Shown here: positions 1 to 11,983 of the stretch, piece by piece | Position numbering within the stretch: position 1 is the first letter of the stretch | How the letters are laid out: each line of letters opens with the position of its first letter | NCBI GenBank assembly: GCA_023213315.1 | Contig: JAKCPI010015814.1 | Location: 186,001-250,000, forward strand | Source: Euborellia annulipes | Lineage: Eukaryota > Arthropoda > Insecta > Dermaptera > Anisolabididae | Direction: 5' to 3' | Length of the DNA stretch: 64,000 nucleotides | The notes under the pieces: generated by a model | Told to the model about the DNA's origin: nothing | The model's input: the letters and a program-made list of their open reading frames with translations, nothing else | Database searches by the model: none | Translations under genes and position numbers: made by a program

Positions 1-59
1 TTATAAAATTTTTGTAAAAATAAATTAATTAATATAATATAGGCCCTATTAGGTATATA

Positions 60-227
60 CAGCGGCGTAACTAGCCTTTGAGGGCGGAGGGGGCGAAGCT
101 CAACTAGGGCACGTTTTTCAAGTTGTAATATAATTTAAAAGAAAACTATCAATTTTTTGGACAATCTATCGAAAGAATATGATAAAATCACCGTCGATGG
201 GTTCGCCCCCACCTAGTTACGCTACTG
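60..227. mobile_element. hAT-type MITE
   Basis: A 168-bp insert with inverted ends CAGCGGCGTAACTAG and CTAGTTACGCTACTG, flanked on both sides by the exact 8-bp duplication GGTATATA (52-59 and 228-235). The 8-bp target duplication and CAG...CTG ends are hAT hallmarks. Non-coding. Confidence 0.75.
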
Positions 228-1353
228 GGTATATACTCTAAATGAAAGAGATGAGATTTAAACCATAAATATCTTATTAATAAATATATGTTTATAATTA
301 AAATCCTTTTTTATTTTTATCTACTCAAATCTTAATTTTTTGCAGTCCTGAGCAAATATGGTAATTTGCTCTAAATTCACCATTTACATAGGATTTTTAG
401 TTTTGGTATTATAAAATTTTTATTTTTATTTTTTTAAGTCTGCTTTTTTAGCCTGGTCTAGTGAAGCTTTTATTTGAGAGGGTTTAAATGAAAAGGGATT
501 TTAATATTAGGTTACACATATTTTTATTAAATTAGGCCTTTTTACTCTATCTTACTCTAGAAATTTCATGGAGAATGTTTCATAATAAATGATCGGTATA
601 TTATATCATTTACAAGTTACAAAATAATCTCTTATAATTTATAGATGAGACAATAATTTTAAAGATTCACTATGAACAAGAAAAGTGGTTTATTTTAGAA
701 AAAACTTTTTTGGAGCATAAATTCAATTTTCTTATATAGATTTAGTTATGTGCCCGCACAATAATTCTATCGTTTGGTGTGTATTTTTAAAAATATTCGA
801 GTACTATTTATTTAAAATTTTTTTTCTGAACTTAATAAAATAAATATGGGGGGAATTCTTACTTTTCGAACCGAGCTCCGTATTACCACGCTACGGCCCT
901 CTTGAGTAGTTTTTTAAGTACTGGATTTATGTATAAGACACTTTTTTGTTGGCCCCAAAATTGCCATGTGAGTAGATTTCATATATATATGAATAAAATT
1001 GATTTTGAGTTAGATTTATTATTTCACTATCAATATACTTGTTAACTTAAGTTTAACCTTCTAAAAATATTCATTCATATTTAATTTCTAAAAGATTTCT
1101 TCTTTAAATTCACTACTCAACATGCGACAGTTTATATCAATTCTCAAAAATATTCAATTAAAATAATAAAATAAATTAAACTCTGAAAAAGGTCCATCAA
1201 AGTTAAAGAATAAAATTAGTCTCTTTACTCAATATTATTTTAAATGAATATTTTATTTTAATATAAACATGTTTGATTTAAAATTGTTTGTCTATTTATT
1301 CCATTAATTGAATCTTAAAAACCACTTTCCTAGATACAAATATTTATCTTTTC

Positions 1354-4300
1354 TTAAACCACAATCACAAGGAAAAAATTGATTATACATAGAAAAAATA
1401 AAGTTACGCCAGAAATAGAATATGCGGAATTATTATGAACACATTGATTATTGGCTTTGTTAGGAAGGAAGTTCTCTTTGCAAGCGCATTTGTTTTGATG
1501 ACATATAATAGATTGATTTTTTCCATCGGCAGCTAGATAACATTCTTCATTGAATGTGCATTTGGCTCCAAGACCTGAAAAATATATTTTAAAAAATTGA
1601 TTATGATGAGTTTTATATGATGTCTGAAATATTTTAGACTCTGTTAGTAATATTATATATAGTAATATTTTTTGGATGAAAAGAGAAATCTGCCAGAATT
1701 TTTTTATCCATAAGCTCAGCCTAGCGAAGGAGAAATTTTTTTGGCATTAAAAGGTTAGAAGAAATGCAAATTTTGGGTAACACCTGTTGTTTTAAATATT
1801 CAAAGTGGGTGAATTCGTGGCTGTAGATATTGTAATGTTGGGGTTGCAAGGATGCTGCCAAGGAGGTTTGGACCAATGAAACACCAATTCCAAATTGAGA
1901 CGTTTCGGCGAAAATTTTATTTTGCCATCTTCAGTCGTTTAGGAATTTTCATGCTTATATTGAATACAAACATGTGCCATTTGGCCAAGTTGGGTTTTAT
2001 AAAAATATAGTTTCGAGGGCAATGGATCAGAGAATTTCGAAGTAAATGATCATTTACTTCTCTTGTATTCGATAAAAGCATCAAAATTCCTAAACGACTG
2101 AAGATAGCAAAATAAAATTTTCGCTGTAACGTCTCTACTTGGAATTGGCGTTACATTGGACCAAACCTCCTTGACTGCATCCTCCCAACCCCAACATTAA
2201 ATATTCAAATTTAACATCTAAAATATAGAAAAAAGAAGTTTCTACTAAGGTTTCTACTCAAAAAGTAGATGAATTATTTAGACCAAAAAGGTAGCTTTAT
2301 TTATTCTCCAAAAACATATTCAAATATAGGCCTATTCAAAATTCACCGGGATGGGATCGACACCAGTGACTTAAATTCATTGATTGCCCCTCCCCCAAAA
2401 TAAAAAAAAATAAAAAAAAATTATTGGTCAATATAGATATATATAACCTAAATACATTTTATTATTTTAAAAAATATTTAAGAAATACATTTTTTTAACT
2501 TCAAATTATAGAAATTTTATTGATTCAACAGGGACAGGGGGCTATATTCCGGGCCCCGGGCCCTTTAAGCTTCATAAAATTGTTTACTACATTTTATTTT
2601 TTAAATTTCTATTATATATTATTTTTTATGCTCCCGGGTCGCGGTGCCCCTTGAACTGCGTCCATGCATTGTGGGGTAGGCGGGGGTGTTACTTACGCCA
2701 ATGATCGACATAAAAGCAACAAAAAAATCCAGAATTTTTTCATTGAGTAAATCAAAATCTTTCATTTACATTAGAAATATAATTAATCGGTTTTTTTTTC
2801 TTTATCTGAAACTGACGAATAGAAACTCTTTACATCAAAATTTAATTTATATATTATTTAGATAACCTTATCGAATATCATATACGTTTATGATAATATT
2901 CGATAAAATCAATTTAGTTTTTTTTTTCTAAAAAGATTAAACATGATTTGATCTATCATTTTTATTTGGGATGTCAAAGAACTATTAAAGATGAAAGTTA
3001 TTTTAAATTAATATTATATACAATTTTTAAAATAATTTTTATCCAAAATTAAATTATAATTATAAAAATTTAAATTAACTTACCTTTATCTTCGATGCAA
3101 TTTGATGAATTGGATCCAAAATGAAATTTATCGTTGCAAATGCATTTATTTCCAGAGCATTTTGAATTCCCCAAAACTTTTATACAAAATGCATCATGAA
3201 TGCAAGCATCTTTACTATCTGGTGTAATGATTTCTCCACCTGTGGAAAAATAATAAAAAATTAAATATACTTAACACGACGTCATTGGGGGGGGGGGGCA
3301 GGGGGGGTAATTGCCTGATCTTTTTTATTAAATTTTATATTATTCTTTAAATAAAATATTTCAAAACATATCAACGGGTACATAAACTGTAAAAAATTTG
3401 AAAATGAATTAAATTTGTTTTGGGAAACTTTACTCATTCTTATACAGCCAACAATCCATTGGAGAGAATGTGTAGATTTGTAAATGATAATGCGGTCGAA
3501 CTGACAGGTGTAGGGAAGGATGCACTTAGGTTTGAATGAGAAGCAGTTCTGAAAAAATGTTAGAATTATTCAATGTCAAAGGTTGAAAAATATTATTGTA
3601 CTCAATATTGTAAAGATGAACAAATTTGGCTGTTTATTTTGAATTAATTAATAAATAAATTAATTAAATATCTTTTGGCCAAATTTGAGATACCTATTGT
3701 AAGAACAAAAAAAAGTTCGCCCCCCCCCCTTCCCCTGAAATGACGCTACTGACCTAACAGGATCAGGTTGAAAATTAGATATAGAAAAAATGAGGATTTT
3801 ACAAGAGGCCTCCTAACTGAAAAATAAGCACTAATAAAACCCGTGATATTTATTTATTCATTTAAGTTATTTTGTTAATTTCCTGTATCTATTTATTCAT
3901 CATTCATAGCTAACTAATACTATATTTAATCCCATCAGGATTTTTTAAATCCACCAAAAATAAAAAGCCCTAAGAGGAAACATCCCAGTTTGGGAAAACG
4001 TGGGTTAATTTCTTACAAAAAAGAATGCTCTCTTGAAGTTCCTCCCGAAGCTCTGCAGCAATTCCCTCTATTGTTGGCCCATATACATTCTCAGTACAAA
4101 AATAATAAATCATTTATTAATAAAAAAAAACTATACCTTTTAAGCAATTATTTGGTTGTTTTGCATTCTCTTTGTATCCCTGTTTGCAAGTACATTTATG
4201 AGCAGTGATATCACAATTGACATTGGGATTTGAATGGGATATACATTCTTCATTATCTTCACAATTTGAGTTAAGATCTGAAAAAAAAGAAATTTAATTA

Positions 4301-5136
4301 AAATATTATCTTTAAAAGTCTATATAAATTTAATTACCTCTATTATTAAAGCAAAGATCTCCTTTCGTGCTAACATGAGTATCTTTTGGACATTGGCATT
4401 GTTTGTCAATATTGCATTTTACGGTAACATCTTTTGTTCCATTTAAATTCTTGCATTGTTCATCATTGTCACAACCTTCTCCAAGAGAGACATAAACTGA
4501 AAAATATTTTAAAATAATTATTTACAAACATTTAATTATCCCACTTATTTTTAGTTTTTGTCTTTTTTTTTTTAAACCACTTCTTGGGGCTTTGCCTTCT
4601 ATTTCTTGATTTATTTCAAATATTATGTTCATGAAGAAACATTGTACTTAACACTAAATTAATATCACATGGAAGGAAGGCTACAAGACGAAATTTGTTG
4701 AATATACCAACATGAATAAAAATTTTTCTGTGGCCAAAACATAAATAATGCTTTGTGAATCTTTTCTAGTTTTTTTTTTATATTTCGAGTGGAATAATTT
4801 CATATATGATCTTCCATAGGCCTGTTTTTAGATTTAGGATTATTATCAAATATAATAGAAATAAAATGGTAACAATTTTAAATAAATTAAAACTACCTCT
4901 AACACATTTTTTTAATGCTTCATTGCATATTTCACCATCTTGACAAGGTGGAACACATTGAGAAGAAATTCCTGGAAAATAACAATTACTAGAATTTTGA
5001 ATACGGTATTTAATTTTAGAATTATCATATAAAATGGTAAAAATTTTAAATAAATTAAAATTACCTCCTACACACTTTTTTAATTCATTACATGTTTCAC
5101 CAGGTCGACAAGGTGGAACACATTGAGCAGAAATTC
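1354..5136 (-). CDS. Cysteine-rich EB/EGF-like protein with C-terminal hydrophobic anchor (5' end missing)
   Basis: Six minus-strand exons, all joined by phase-1 introns with GT/AG sites: 5136-5065, 4971-4897, 4496-4338, 4277-4137, 3239-3084 and 1574-1354 (stop 1356-1354). Each exon encodes one small cysteine module; examples are CVPPCRPGETCNELKKCVG in the first and CSGNKCICNDKF in the fifth. Spacing resembles EB or EGF-like modules of secreted arthropod proteins. The last exon ends with GVTLFFLCIINFFLVIVV and stops at once, with no cytoplasmic residues, after a small polar stretch (NNSAYS); this looks like a GPI-attachment signal, though a plain membrane anchor is possible. The exons at 4897 and 5065 are near-copies together with flanking intron, so one arose by tandem duplication. 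No signal-peptide exon was found upstream, so the N-terminus is missing. Symmetrical phase-1 exons are typical of shuffled extracellular modules. Ligand and function are unknown. Confidence 0.75.
1828..2207. repeat. Fold-back element with hammerhead-like cores in both arms
   Basis: Left arm (about 1828-1960) and right arm (about 2070-2207) are imperfect reverse complements, including TTGGACCAATG with its partner and CGTTTAGGAATTTTC with GAAAATTCCTAAACG. Each arm holds a CTGAAGA...CGAAACGTC-type core; in the right copy GAAAC has become GTAAC. No reading frame is present. Confidence 0.65.
1895..1945 (-). ncRNA. Hammerhead-ribozyme-like core, Penelope-type variant
   Basis: On the minus strand: CTGAAGA (1934-1928), one extra U, stem II GGC (1926-1924) pairing with GCC (1909-1907) around an A/T-rich loop, GAAAC (1906-1902), GTC (1901-1899). 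This matches the conserved CUGANGA and GAAA boxes and a GUC cleavage triplet. Stem III has no loop (C directly followed by G), as in retroelement variants that cleave as dimers. The extra base before stem II departs from the textbook core. Stem I pairing is weak. Confidence 0.5.
2345..2700. repeat. GC-rich repeat remnant
   Basis: A GC-rich patch in AT-rich intron DNA, with CCGGGCCCCGGGCCC near 2550 and CCCGGGTCGCGGTGCCCCTTG near 2633. The latter is similar to 42367-42430, so it is dispersed. No terminal repeats or duplications could be placed. Confidence 0.4.
3277..3751. mobile_element. hAT-type MITE with poly-G/poly-C ends, in an intron of the cysteine-rich gene
   Basis: Right end AAATGACGCTACTG pairs with a degraded left end CGACGTCATT. 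The flanks ACTTAACA (3269-3276) and ACCTAACA (3752-3759) are an 8-bp duplication with one mismatch. Just inside the ends lie long G and C runs. It shares terminal sequence with the 75-bp element at 56514. Confidence 0.6.
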
Positions 5137-5639
5137 CTGGAAAATAACAATTACTAGAATTTGAATACGGTATTTATAAATTCGATAAATGTATAAAGAT
5201 ATTTAGAGTAAATAGAAAAATAAGCATTATCTTTTTTTTTATTAAAAAATGATAATGCTAAATAAAATCATGGCATAGTTACCCTTAATATTAATAAATA
5301 TTAAGAAAAACGAACAGAAATGTATGAAATTCATTTGAATAATGTGACTTGATGACTGATGAAGAACGACTACTAAAAATATGGTTATAGTCAGATATAT
5401 TCTCATATTAAATATCTTATCTGAAAGATATTTAGGAATGCGGTTTCCGATCCATGATAAAAAATGTAATTTCCTATGGAAAGTTGGAATAACTTTTGAT
5501 TATAATAAAAAATATTCTTTCTTCTTAATTTTATTAATATTCATTAAATCATTCAAAAAAAAAAATTTTAATTTTTTTTATTAAAACAAGTTATCAAGCC
5601 GCCACGAAATGTTAGACTAATGTCAAATCCATTCGACAA

Positions 5640-6645
5640 TCTAACTAATATAATCGTAAGGAAGGTAGATGCGCAGCCAGGAGAATAAAAAATTTCAAAG
5701 GTAGTTAAAAAAACACATGTTACTGTGAAATTGAAAAAAAAATAACTCACAGCGAGCTCTTCTCGTACACAAAAAGATGCCTCTTTCAATATTGTTCAAA
5801 TATTTTATATTGATAAGAGAAGTGGCTGTTCATCGATTAGAATGATAGACCGGAAGAGAGGATGTCAGCCAAAAGGAGAGTTTCTATCGAATAAAAATCT
5901 CAATTCAGAAGACGTTTCGGGTTTCAGTCTGAAACGTCTTCTGAATTGAGTTTTTATTCGATAGAAGCTCTCCTTTTGGCTGACATCCTCTCTTCCGGTC
6001 TATCATTCCAAATATATTATATATTAAATAAATAAATAAATAAAATTACCCAGTAACAACTATGTGTTTTAAGGGGTGCGTCTCGGGGTGCTAATTTTGG
6101 GAGTTACCAGCGGCCACAATTTTGAAGCTATCGACTTCAAATTTTTTTTAAATTAAAGCTATTTAAAACATCTACAACTTATAGAAGCCCTTTTTTTGAT
6201 TTTCGAAAAAATAATTTTTTTTTTTAGATTAATCGCATTAAATAAAAGATATTTTTAAAAAATCCGCTCTATATCTTATAGATAATTAAATTAGTAATCA
6301 TTGTGTTAAAAAATAATTAATTTTCTACCCTTAATTAATTAGCTGGAAAGTCTAGAATGAAATGGAAAAGATCCCTTGTATTCCTATGGAAAAAACTAAC
6401 GCCATCTCTTGCCGCCTAGAGGAACTCGGTAGTCAATGGTGTTCTAACGGCTTTTCGAGACCGCACCTTAACAACCTTTGGTCTCGAAGAAGGACGCGAT
6501 TGATGTCCGAAACTTCGACCAAAAGAATTTAAATAAAATTTTTATTCTCCTGGCTGCACATCTACCAAAAAAAAAGAATCCCGCTGAGTTGGAGGGGCCC
6601 CCCCTCCATCCCCCTCTCTTTCTTACATTCCTTACGATTAATATA
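5640..6645. repeat. Nested palindrome, outer arms with CTCCTGGCTGC motif
   Basis: Outer arms: CTAATATAATCGTAAGGAA through AGATGCGCAGCCAGGAGAAT (about 5642-5690) pair inversely with 6540-6645. Inside sits a separate near-perfect hairpin, about 5841-6007, with arms of roughly 80 bp meeting at a CGTTTCGGGTTTCAGTCTGAAACG centre. The centre keeps the CGAAACGTC box of the hammerhead-like family but lacks the CTGANGA box. No coding potential. Confidence 0.65.
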
Positions 6646-9480
6646 TAATAGACATTTAAGATACTAAAAAAATATAAAAATAAAACTAAGTATTTACTAC
6701 AAAGTTTAATGTAACGTTTTATTACAAGTTTACCTTTTTCAAGAAATTAAAGAAAATTCACTCAAACTTTAGTATTTTTTAAATATTGTTCTATACTGTT
6801 CTTATCCGTATTCTACGGATTTAAAAATATATCCTGAGAGTATATCTTCCGTTTCCAGTTATGTCGAGCCACCCTCTCCTAATCGTAAGGAATCCCGGAC
6901 TCACTGAATCCAGGATTTAAGTCTTTTAAGTTTTCTTCTCTCTGGAAGACCATCGGTTTCACTATGCTTTGTGGGTAGCTAAATTTTTGGTTTGGCGTAT
7001 CCTTCCTTACATGCTGCTTCCTAGGGACACAAAGCAAATTGATCTGTAAAAGATTTTTGAAATGGTAAATCCAAATGAGAAAGAAAAAATAGCTATAATA
7101 CCTTTTTTAAAGGTTAAAGAGGTCATCATTATATTTCTTTAATATTTTTGTTATTTGTAAAGATTTCCTCGATCAAAAATTGGTTTTCTGACAAGTTTTT
7201 TGACTAGTAAAGACAATGAAAAGGGAATAGTGAATATTTGTTCGTCAAAGAAATAAATAATAGGGTCTATGTGATAAAGTAAAAATCATTAATAGTCCAG
7301 AGGCTCGAGGTAGTTGAGTATGCAAAATGTGAGGACAGAATTACGTCAATGAATTTTGGCTAAGAATAAGAATCCGGATCTTGCTGATTCAATTTTTAAT
7401 CCAATTTTTTTTAACCTCTCTCATCTCATTGGTAAAAGAAATCAATGGAATACGTGCTATGATAATGTGAAGACCTGCAACTACGTTCACATTCTTATAC
7501 ATAATACCCCAAACAATGAAAAAAACTAACTTGCTGCTAAGTGAGAACTGGATTTAAATGGTAGAATATAATAATTTAAATTAAGTTATTGATACGTACA
7601 TTTAAATTTAAAATAAATGGTGAATACTTGCCACGGAGAAGTGAGGGGAAGGGACTAGAGGGAACCACCGCAGCTGCTAACCAGCAGCTTACCGATAGTA
7701 TTTTCCATTATTTGGAGTTTTAAGTATAAGAATTTGAATATAGTTGCCGGTACTCACAATTTGCGCGTTTTTTAGCCGTACATTTAAATTATAAATAAAT
7801 GATGAATACTGGCCGGGGAGAAGGGAGCCGAAGAGACTATAGAGGATCACCGCCGTTGCTGGTAAGATAGTATTTTTCATTGTTGAGGTCTTCTTATTCT
7901 TAGAGCTATTTTTAGCTAAAAATCATTGGCCCATAATAAACAGAAGAATTTGCATCAAATTTTAGTCTCATTAAAAAAATTTCAAATTTAAAATTACTAG
8001 AAAAGACAGGCAAAAAAAGTTCAAATTATTATTAATATATCACTTTAGAATTATAGATTTCTCAAATTATATTATAATTATTTTGATCATTATATTAAGT
8101 TTTCTAATGATTTAACGTGTAGCCAAGATAATTTTTTGTGCGATATTTTCTTATCCTTAAAAAAAGTTTTTATTACTGCGGTTTATTCTAGGGAAAACCG
8201 ACATTATTTATCAGAAGATTTAAACAAAGAATTTTTTTTAAATCATTTATTTGCAAAAAATGGTTTATTTTATCCCCAATTAGACTAGACGCACATCCTT
8301 TCGTACACATACGAAATGTGTTGTGTGCGAATCGACCTATCACCACCCATTTTCCTAAATACAAATGAACAATTTACTAAGCAAAAAAATAAATATTAAA
8401 GATTGCAGGAGGGTAAAGTCGCTCTGGCCAACCAGAGCTACTTAGCCAGGCGCCGAAAGGGCCAATATTAATAAATATATATTTGCAAATTTTAAGGCAC
8501 ATATTTAATTAGATTTTTATTATTATTTTATATTGTAAAAAATATAAGTTATTAAATGAATATAAATTAATACCAACATATTTTAACGATAAATTCCTTT
8601 ATTCAAGTTAAGAAGCAAGAGATGACATTTTTTTTAAATTCGGGACATCATAATAGCAGTCAGGCCTCAGATTTTGATCTTCAAATTCACAATTTTGGAG
8701 AGAAACAGTAGTTCATTTCAATATTAATATATTATTAGACCTAAAAAAATATTTTCCTGTGCATAGTTTTTAACAAAGCAAAAAGAAAGATTTTTTTGCC
8801 AAATAAAAAATACTTTGCCTATTATTTCGTTATTGTAACAATTTCGATGTTTATTCGCAATGAAAGCATCACAAATTTTTGGCAAAATATTATATATACA
8901 TATATATATATTCAAAGTAAAAGCATATTCAGTAAAAGCAAATATGTAAAACATTTGGCACAAGCCAATCTGATATTATCTCCAATCATCATAACACGGA
9001 GATTTTATTTAATAACAATGATAATGATATTAATGACTTATTAAATGATGTGTATAACAGACAAATATCATAAGTGATAATTAAAATAGCCACGTAAAAT
9101 AAGTCATTTTCTTAAGGTATACTCTCTTTTAAATAAAACAAGTGTATAAAAATATGCATTTATATAGTTTTTAGGTTGTTTCCAATAAAACACAACCAGG
9201 GCTGGGAATTTGGAATTGAAGGCAGTTTGGTTTCCTGGGGCGGAGAAATCTACTAATAGCTTTTTTTGAATTCTCAAAAAAAAAATTTTTATAACAAAGA
9301 GGTTTTTGTTTTAGGGCCTTGTCTAAAACAAACTTGAGTTTTATTTCTAAATAGAGTGTAAAAGAATATCAATGTTCACACATGTTTAAAATTTGTTTCT
9401 ATGCAAATTGTGCAAAGCCCCCCGAGCACACTCCATCGCTACGTGCCTGCAAATATCATTCATTTTATGACTTATACAGT
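6646..9480. other. Gene-free AT-rich stretch with a degenerate tandem repeat
   Basis: No exon with conserved protein similarity was found on either strand. Two degenerate direct copies of a ~180-bp unit lie at about 7590-7720 and 7770-7885; they share CGTACATTTAAAT, TGGTGAATACT-like and ACCGC...GCTG blocks. Short TA microsatellites occur near 8885-8910. Confidence 0.5.
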
Positions 9481-9481
9481 A

Positions 9482-10730
9482 GGGTGGCCCGAAAAAACCT
9501 CATTTTTTTATTTGGAAGTTGTAATAGCGCGGAAAAGTTGCGAATTATATAGACAAAAAAAATGGGAAAAAATCTGGTGGACTGGGCACAGCACACACTT
9601 TCTCTACCTTCGGTAATCGAAAGTTGTGTCTGTGCTTGTCACACCAGATTTTTTGTGTCGACATGTATTTAGTTTCCGACAGTAGGGTACAATTGAATTC
9701 AAGATGTAAAATTTATAAGTATGGGAAAATATTTATATTTTGATACCATGGCAACCATTTCTCCTATCTTTTCTATGGAGTACAAGAGTAAAGTGGTCTT
9801 CAGAAGATTTCAATCACAAAATGAGAATATACATTTTATAGAGAATCTAAAAAATAATTGATTTTTGAATTTTAAAAAAAATCGTTGGAGCAAATTTTGA
9901 GAAAATCGAAAAAAACTGAAAAAGTGAATCAGTAAAGTGCTAGTACTTTTTGGTCGATTTTGTTCAAAAGCTTCGTGTCACGTCCCATGGGGGTGCCTAA
10001 CTTAAATATAAAATTTCAACTTCCTAGCTCTTTTCGTTCTTGAGATATTTTGTTCACAGACACACAGACAGACACACACACACACACAGACAGACCATGT
10101 CGCGAAAACCACTTTTTTGGATTCAGGGGACCTCAAAACGTGAAGATCCATCAAAATCTCGACATCGAATTTTTGACATGAATCCAATACTTTCTCTCTA
10201 TATATATATATTACATATATACATAGGTAAGAGAAAGTAAAAAAATTATCAAAATCTGTTGACATCTTCAGGTCGCGAATAGGCTCTAAAGCTAGACAAA
10301 ATATAAAAAAAAAATTATTTTTACGATTTTTTTAATTTTCGAAATCACACCATGATAAAACATAATGTTCTTATGTTCAAAAATAAAATACTGTAACTAT
10401 TAGGTTAAAAAAAAAGTATATTAAAGATATAAAAAAAACTCGTAAAAATGTAACTTTTTCATTATTTTGGCAAATTTTGAGGCTTTTATGCGCGATCAGG
10501 AGTTAGGCTCTTTTTGAAGTCGTTACAAACTATTAAATTACAAAAACATCTCATTCAAAAATTTAAAAAATGAAGTTTTTTTCATATTTTGTCAAACTTT
10601 AGGGCCTATGCGCGACCGGAAGATGGCACCGATTTTGATATTTTTTTTTTTGTCTATATAGGCCTAATTCGCAACTTTTCTGGGCTATTACAACTACAAC
10701 TACAAAAAATTAGTTTTTTTCGACCCACAC
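9482..10730. mobile_element. TA-flanked inverted-repeat element (mariner-type, non-autonomous), copy 1
   Basis: Ends GGGTGGCCCGAAAAAACC and the complement of TTTTTTTCGACCCACAC, immediately flanked by TA on both sides (9480-9481; 10731-10732). The subterminal parts also pair inversely (GCGAATTATATAGACAAA with its partner near 10650). No transposase frame is visible. The interior holds CA-rich DNA, an AT run and a nested TACTTTCTCTC hairpin. A second copy lies at 45413-46620. Confidence 0.65.
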
Positions 10731-11983
10731 TATTGTATAGTTAGTGCCAAAGTCAAATCCCTACCATGCGTTTTTACATGTGATTATTTCATTGTTTTTA
10801 TTCTTTATTTGAAAATTTTCAAAGTTTGGACGACGAAAATTTCCACATTTAAAAAAAAATTACATTTCAAAACGTCGGAATCTCGACATGGAATTAATAC
10901 TTTCTCTCTCTATATATATATAGGAAAATGAAAGAAAAAAAAAGAAGAAAACCCATGGGGAGACTTTACTTTGGTACTTACTATACCTAAACTAGGGTAA
11001 TTGAAATTATGTCTTTAATAAAACTTGGTTCAAATTATTAAATGCATATCGTTTCATTTAAAAAAAAGTAAATACTCTTTTGATATTTGCCCCACAGTCT
11101 AATGATTGTGGTCAGAGTATAATGCTGGTTTGGAGTTCAAGAAAATAAATACTCAAAGAAATAATTTCTAATTATTCATGAATGTGCTCCAAATTATTTT
11201 TTTTATATTCAAGATATGTGTCTATTCATATCACACTGTAGACATACCAGATATAAATATATATATACAATGACTGCAAGAGAGATACCGTCCGCTCAGG
11301 GTGTCAAGATTTTAAGGTCAGCTTTGCTTTGACTCTAAGTAGAGGCAAACAAATTTCCCTGAAGCTATATAATGGACCAGATAGGCACTTTTATTTCTAA
11401 TCGAAAATATAGTGCCTGTAATTATAGATATTTTCTTGTAATATTTACATTTTATAAGATATTCTTCATTAAATATATATGAATGATCTAACTGTAAAAC
11501 TAACAATCCCAGCTTTTGGGTGAAATGCCTTTTTTGTTTAATCCAGCTCTTAATGTTGATCGCAATTTGAATAAAGTAAAATTCTAACAGTAAACTGACT
11601 TTTATGGTAAGAATGCAAGAAATTATTAGTAGGGGAACTCGCAAAGTCACTTTCTCCAATAATTGAAGTTTTTATAACAATCCAACACCTAGATATTTTT
11701 TTTCATGTTAAGAGACATTAAAGTCCATTCTTTATGAAAATTAATCAAATTAAAGTCAGTTTTTATATGGGATTTTGTTATTTACTTAAAATCTTAAAAA
11801 GTGAAAAGAGATGTGTTTGTGCAGTTAGACCGTATATATAAATTTATATTTGAATATCTATTATTAGGGACTAGTAGTCAAAAATAAAAATATCTCTGAG
11901 AGATGTATCTTAATGATAATATTATAGTTATATGTTATAAAAATTTTAACATATTTATCATATCATATTTATTTACAATTACA
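10731..11983. other. AT-rich intergenic DNA, no gene seen
   Basis: It contains a short TACTTTCTCTCTATATATA repeat fragment near 10898-10930 and a minus-strand open stretch at 11318-11659 that begins with hydrophobic residues. That stretch matches no family I recognise and lacks convincing splice sites, so I do not call it a gene. Confidence 0.4.

Noticed and set aside
3990..4208. Plus-strand open stretch MGKRGLISYKKECS...
   Set aside because: It overlaps a well-supported minus-strand exon of the cysteine-rich gene and shows no family similarity; at most a transposon relic.
5928..5946. CGAAACGTC boxes at the centre of the 5841-6007 hairpin as a hammerhead
   Set aside because: The CTGANGA box and stem II are absent; only the GAAAC-GTC half remains.
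11318..11659. Minus-strand open stretch of 113 codons with a hydrophobic start, considered as signal exon of the cysteine-rich gene
   Set aside because: It begins at TTG, has no phase-1 donor in the right place, and lies beyond several repeats.
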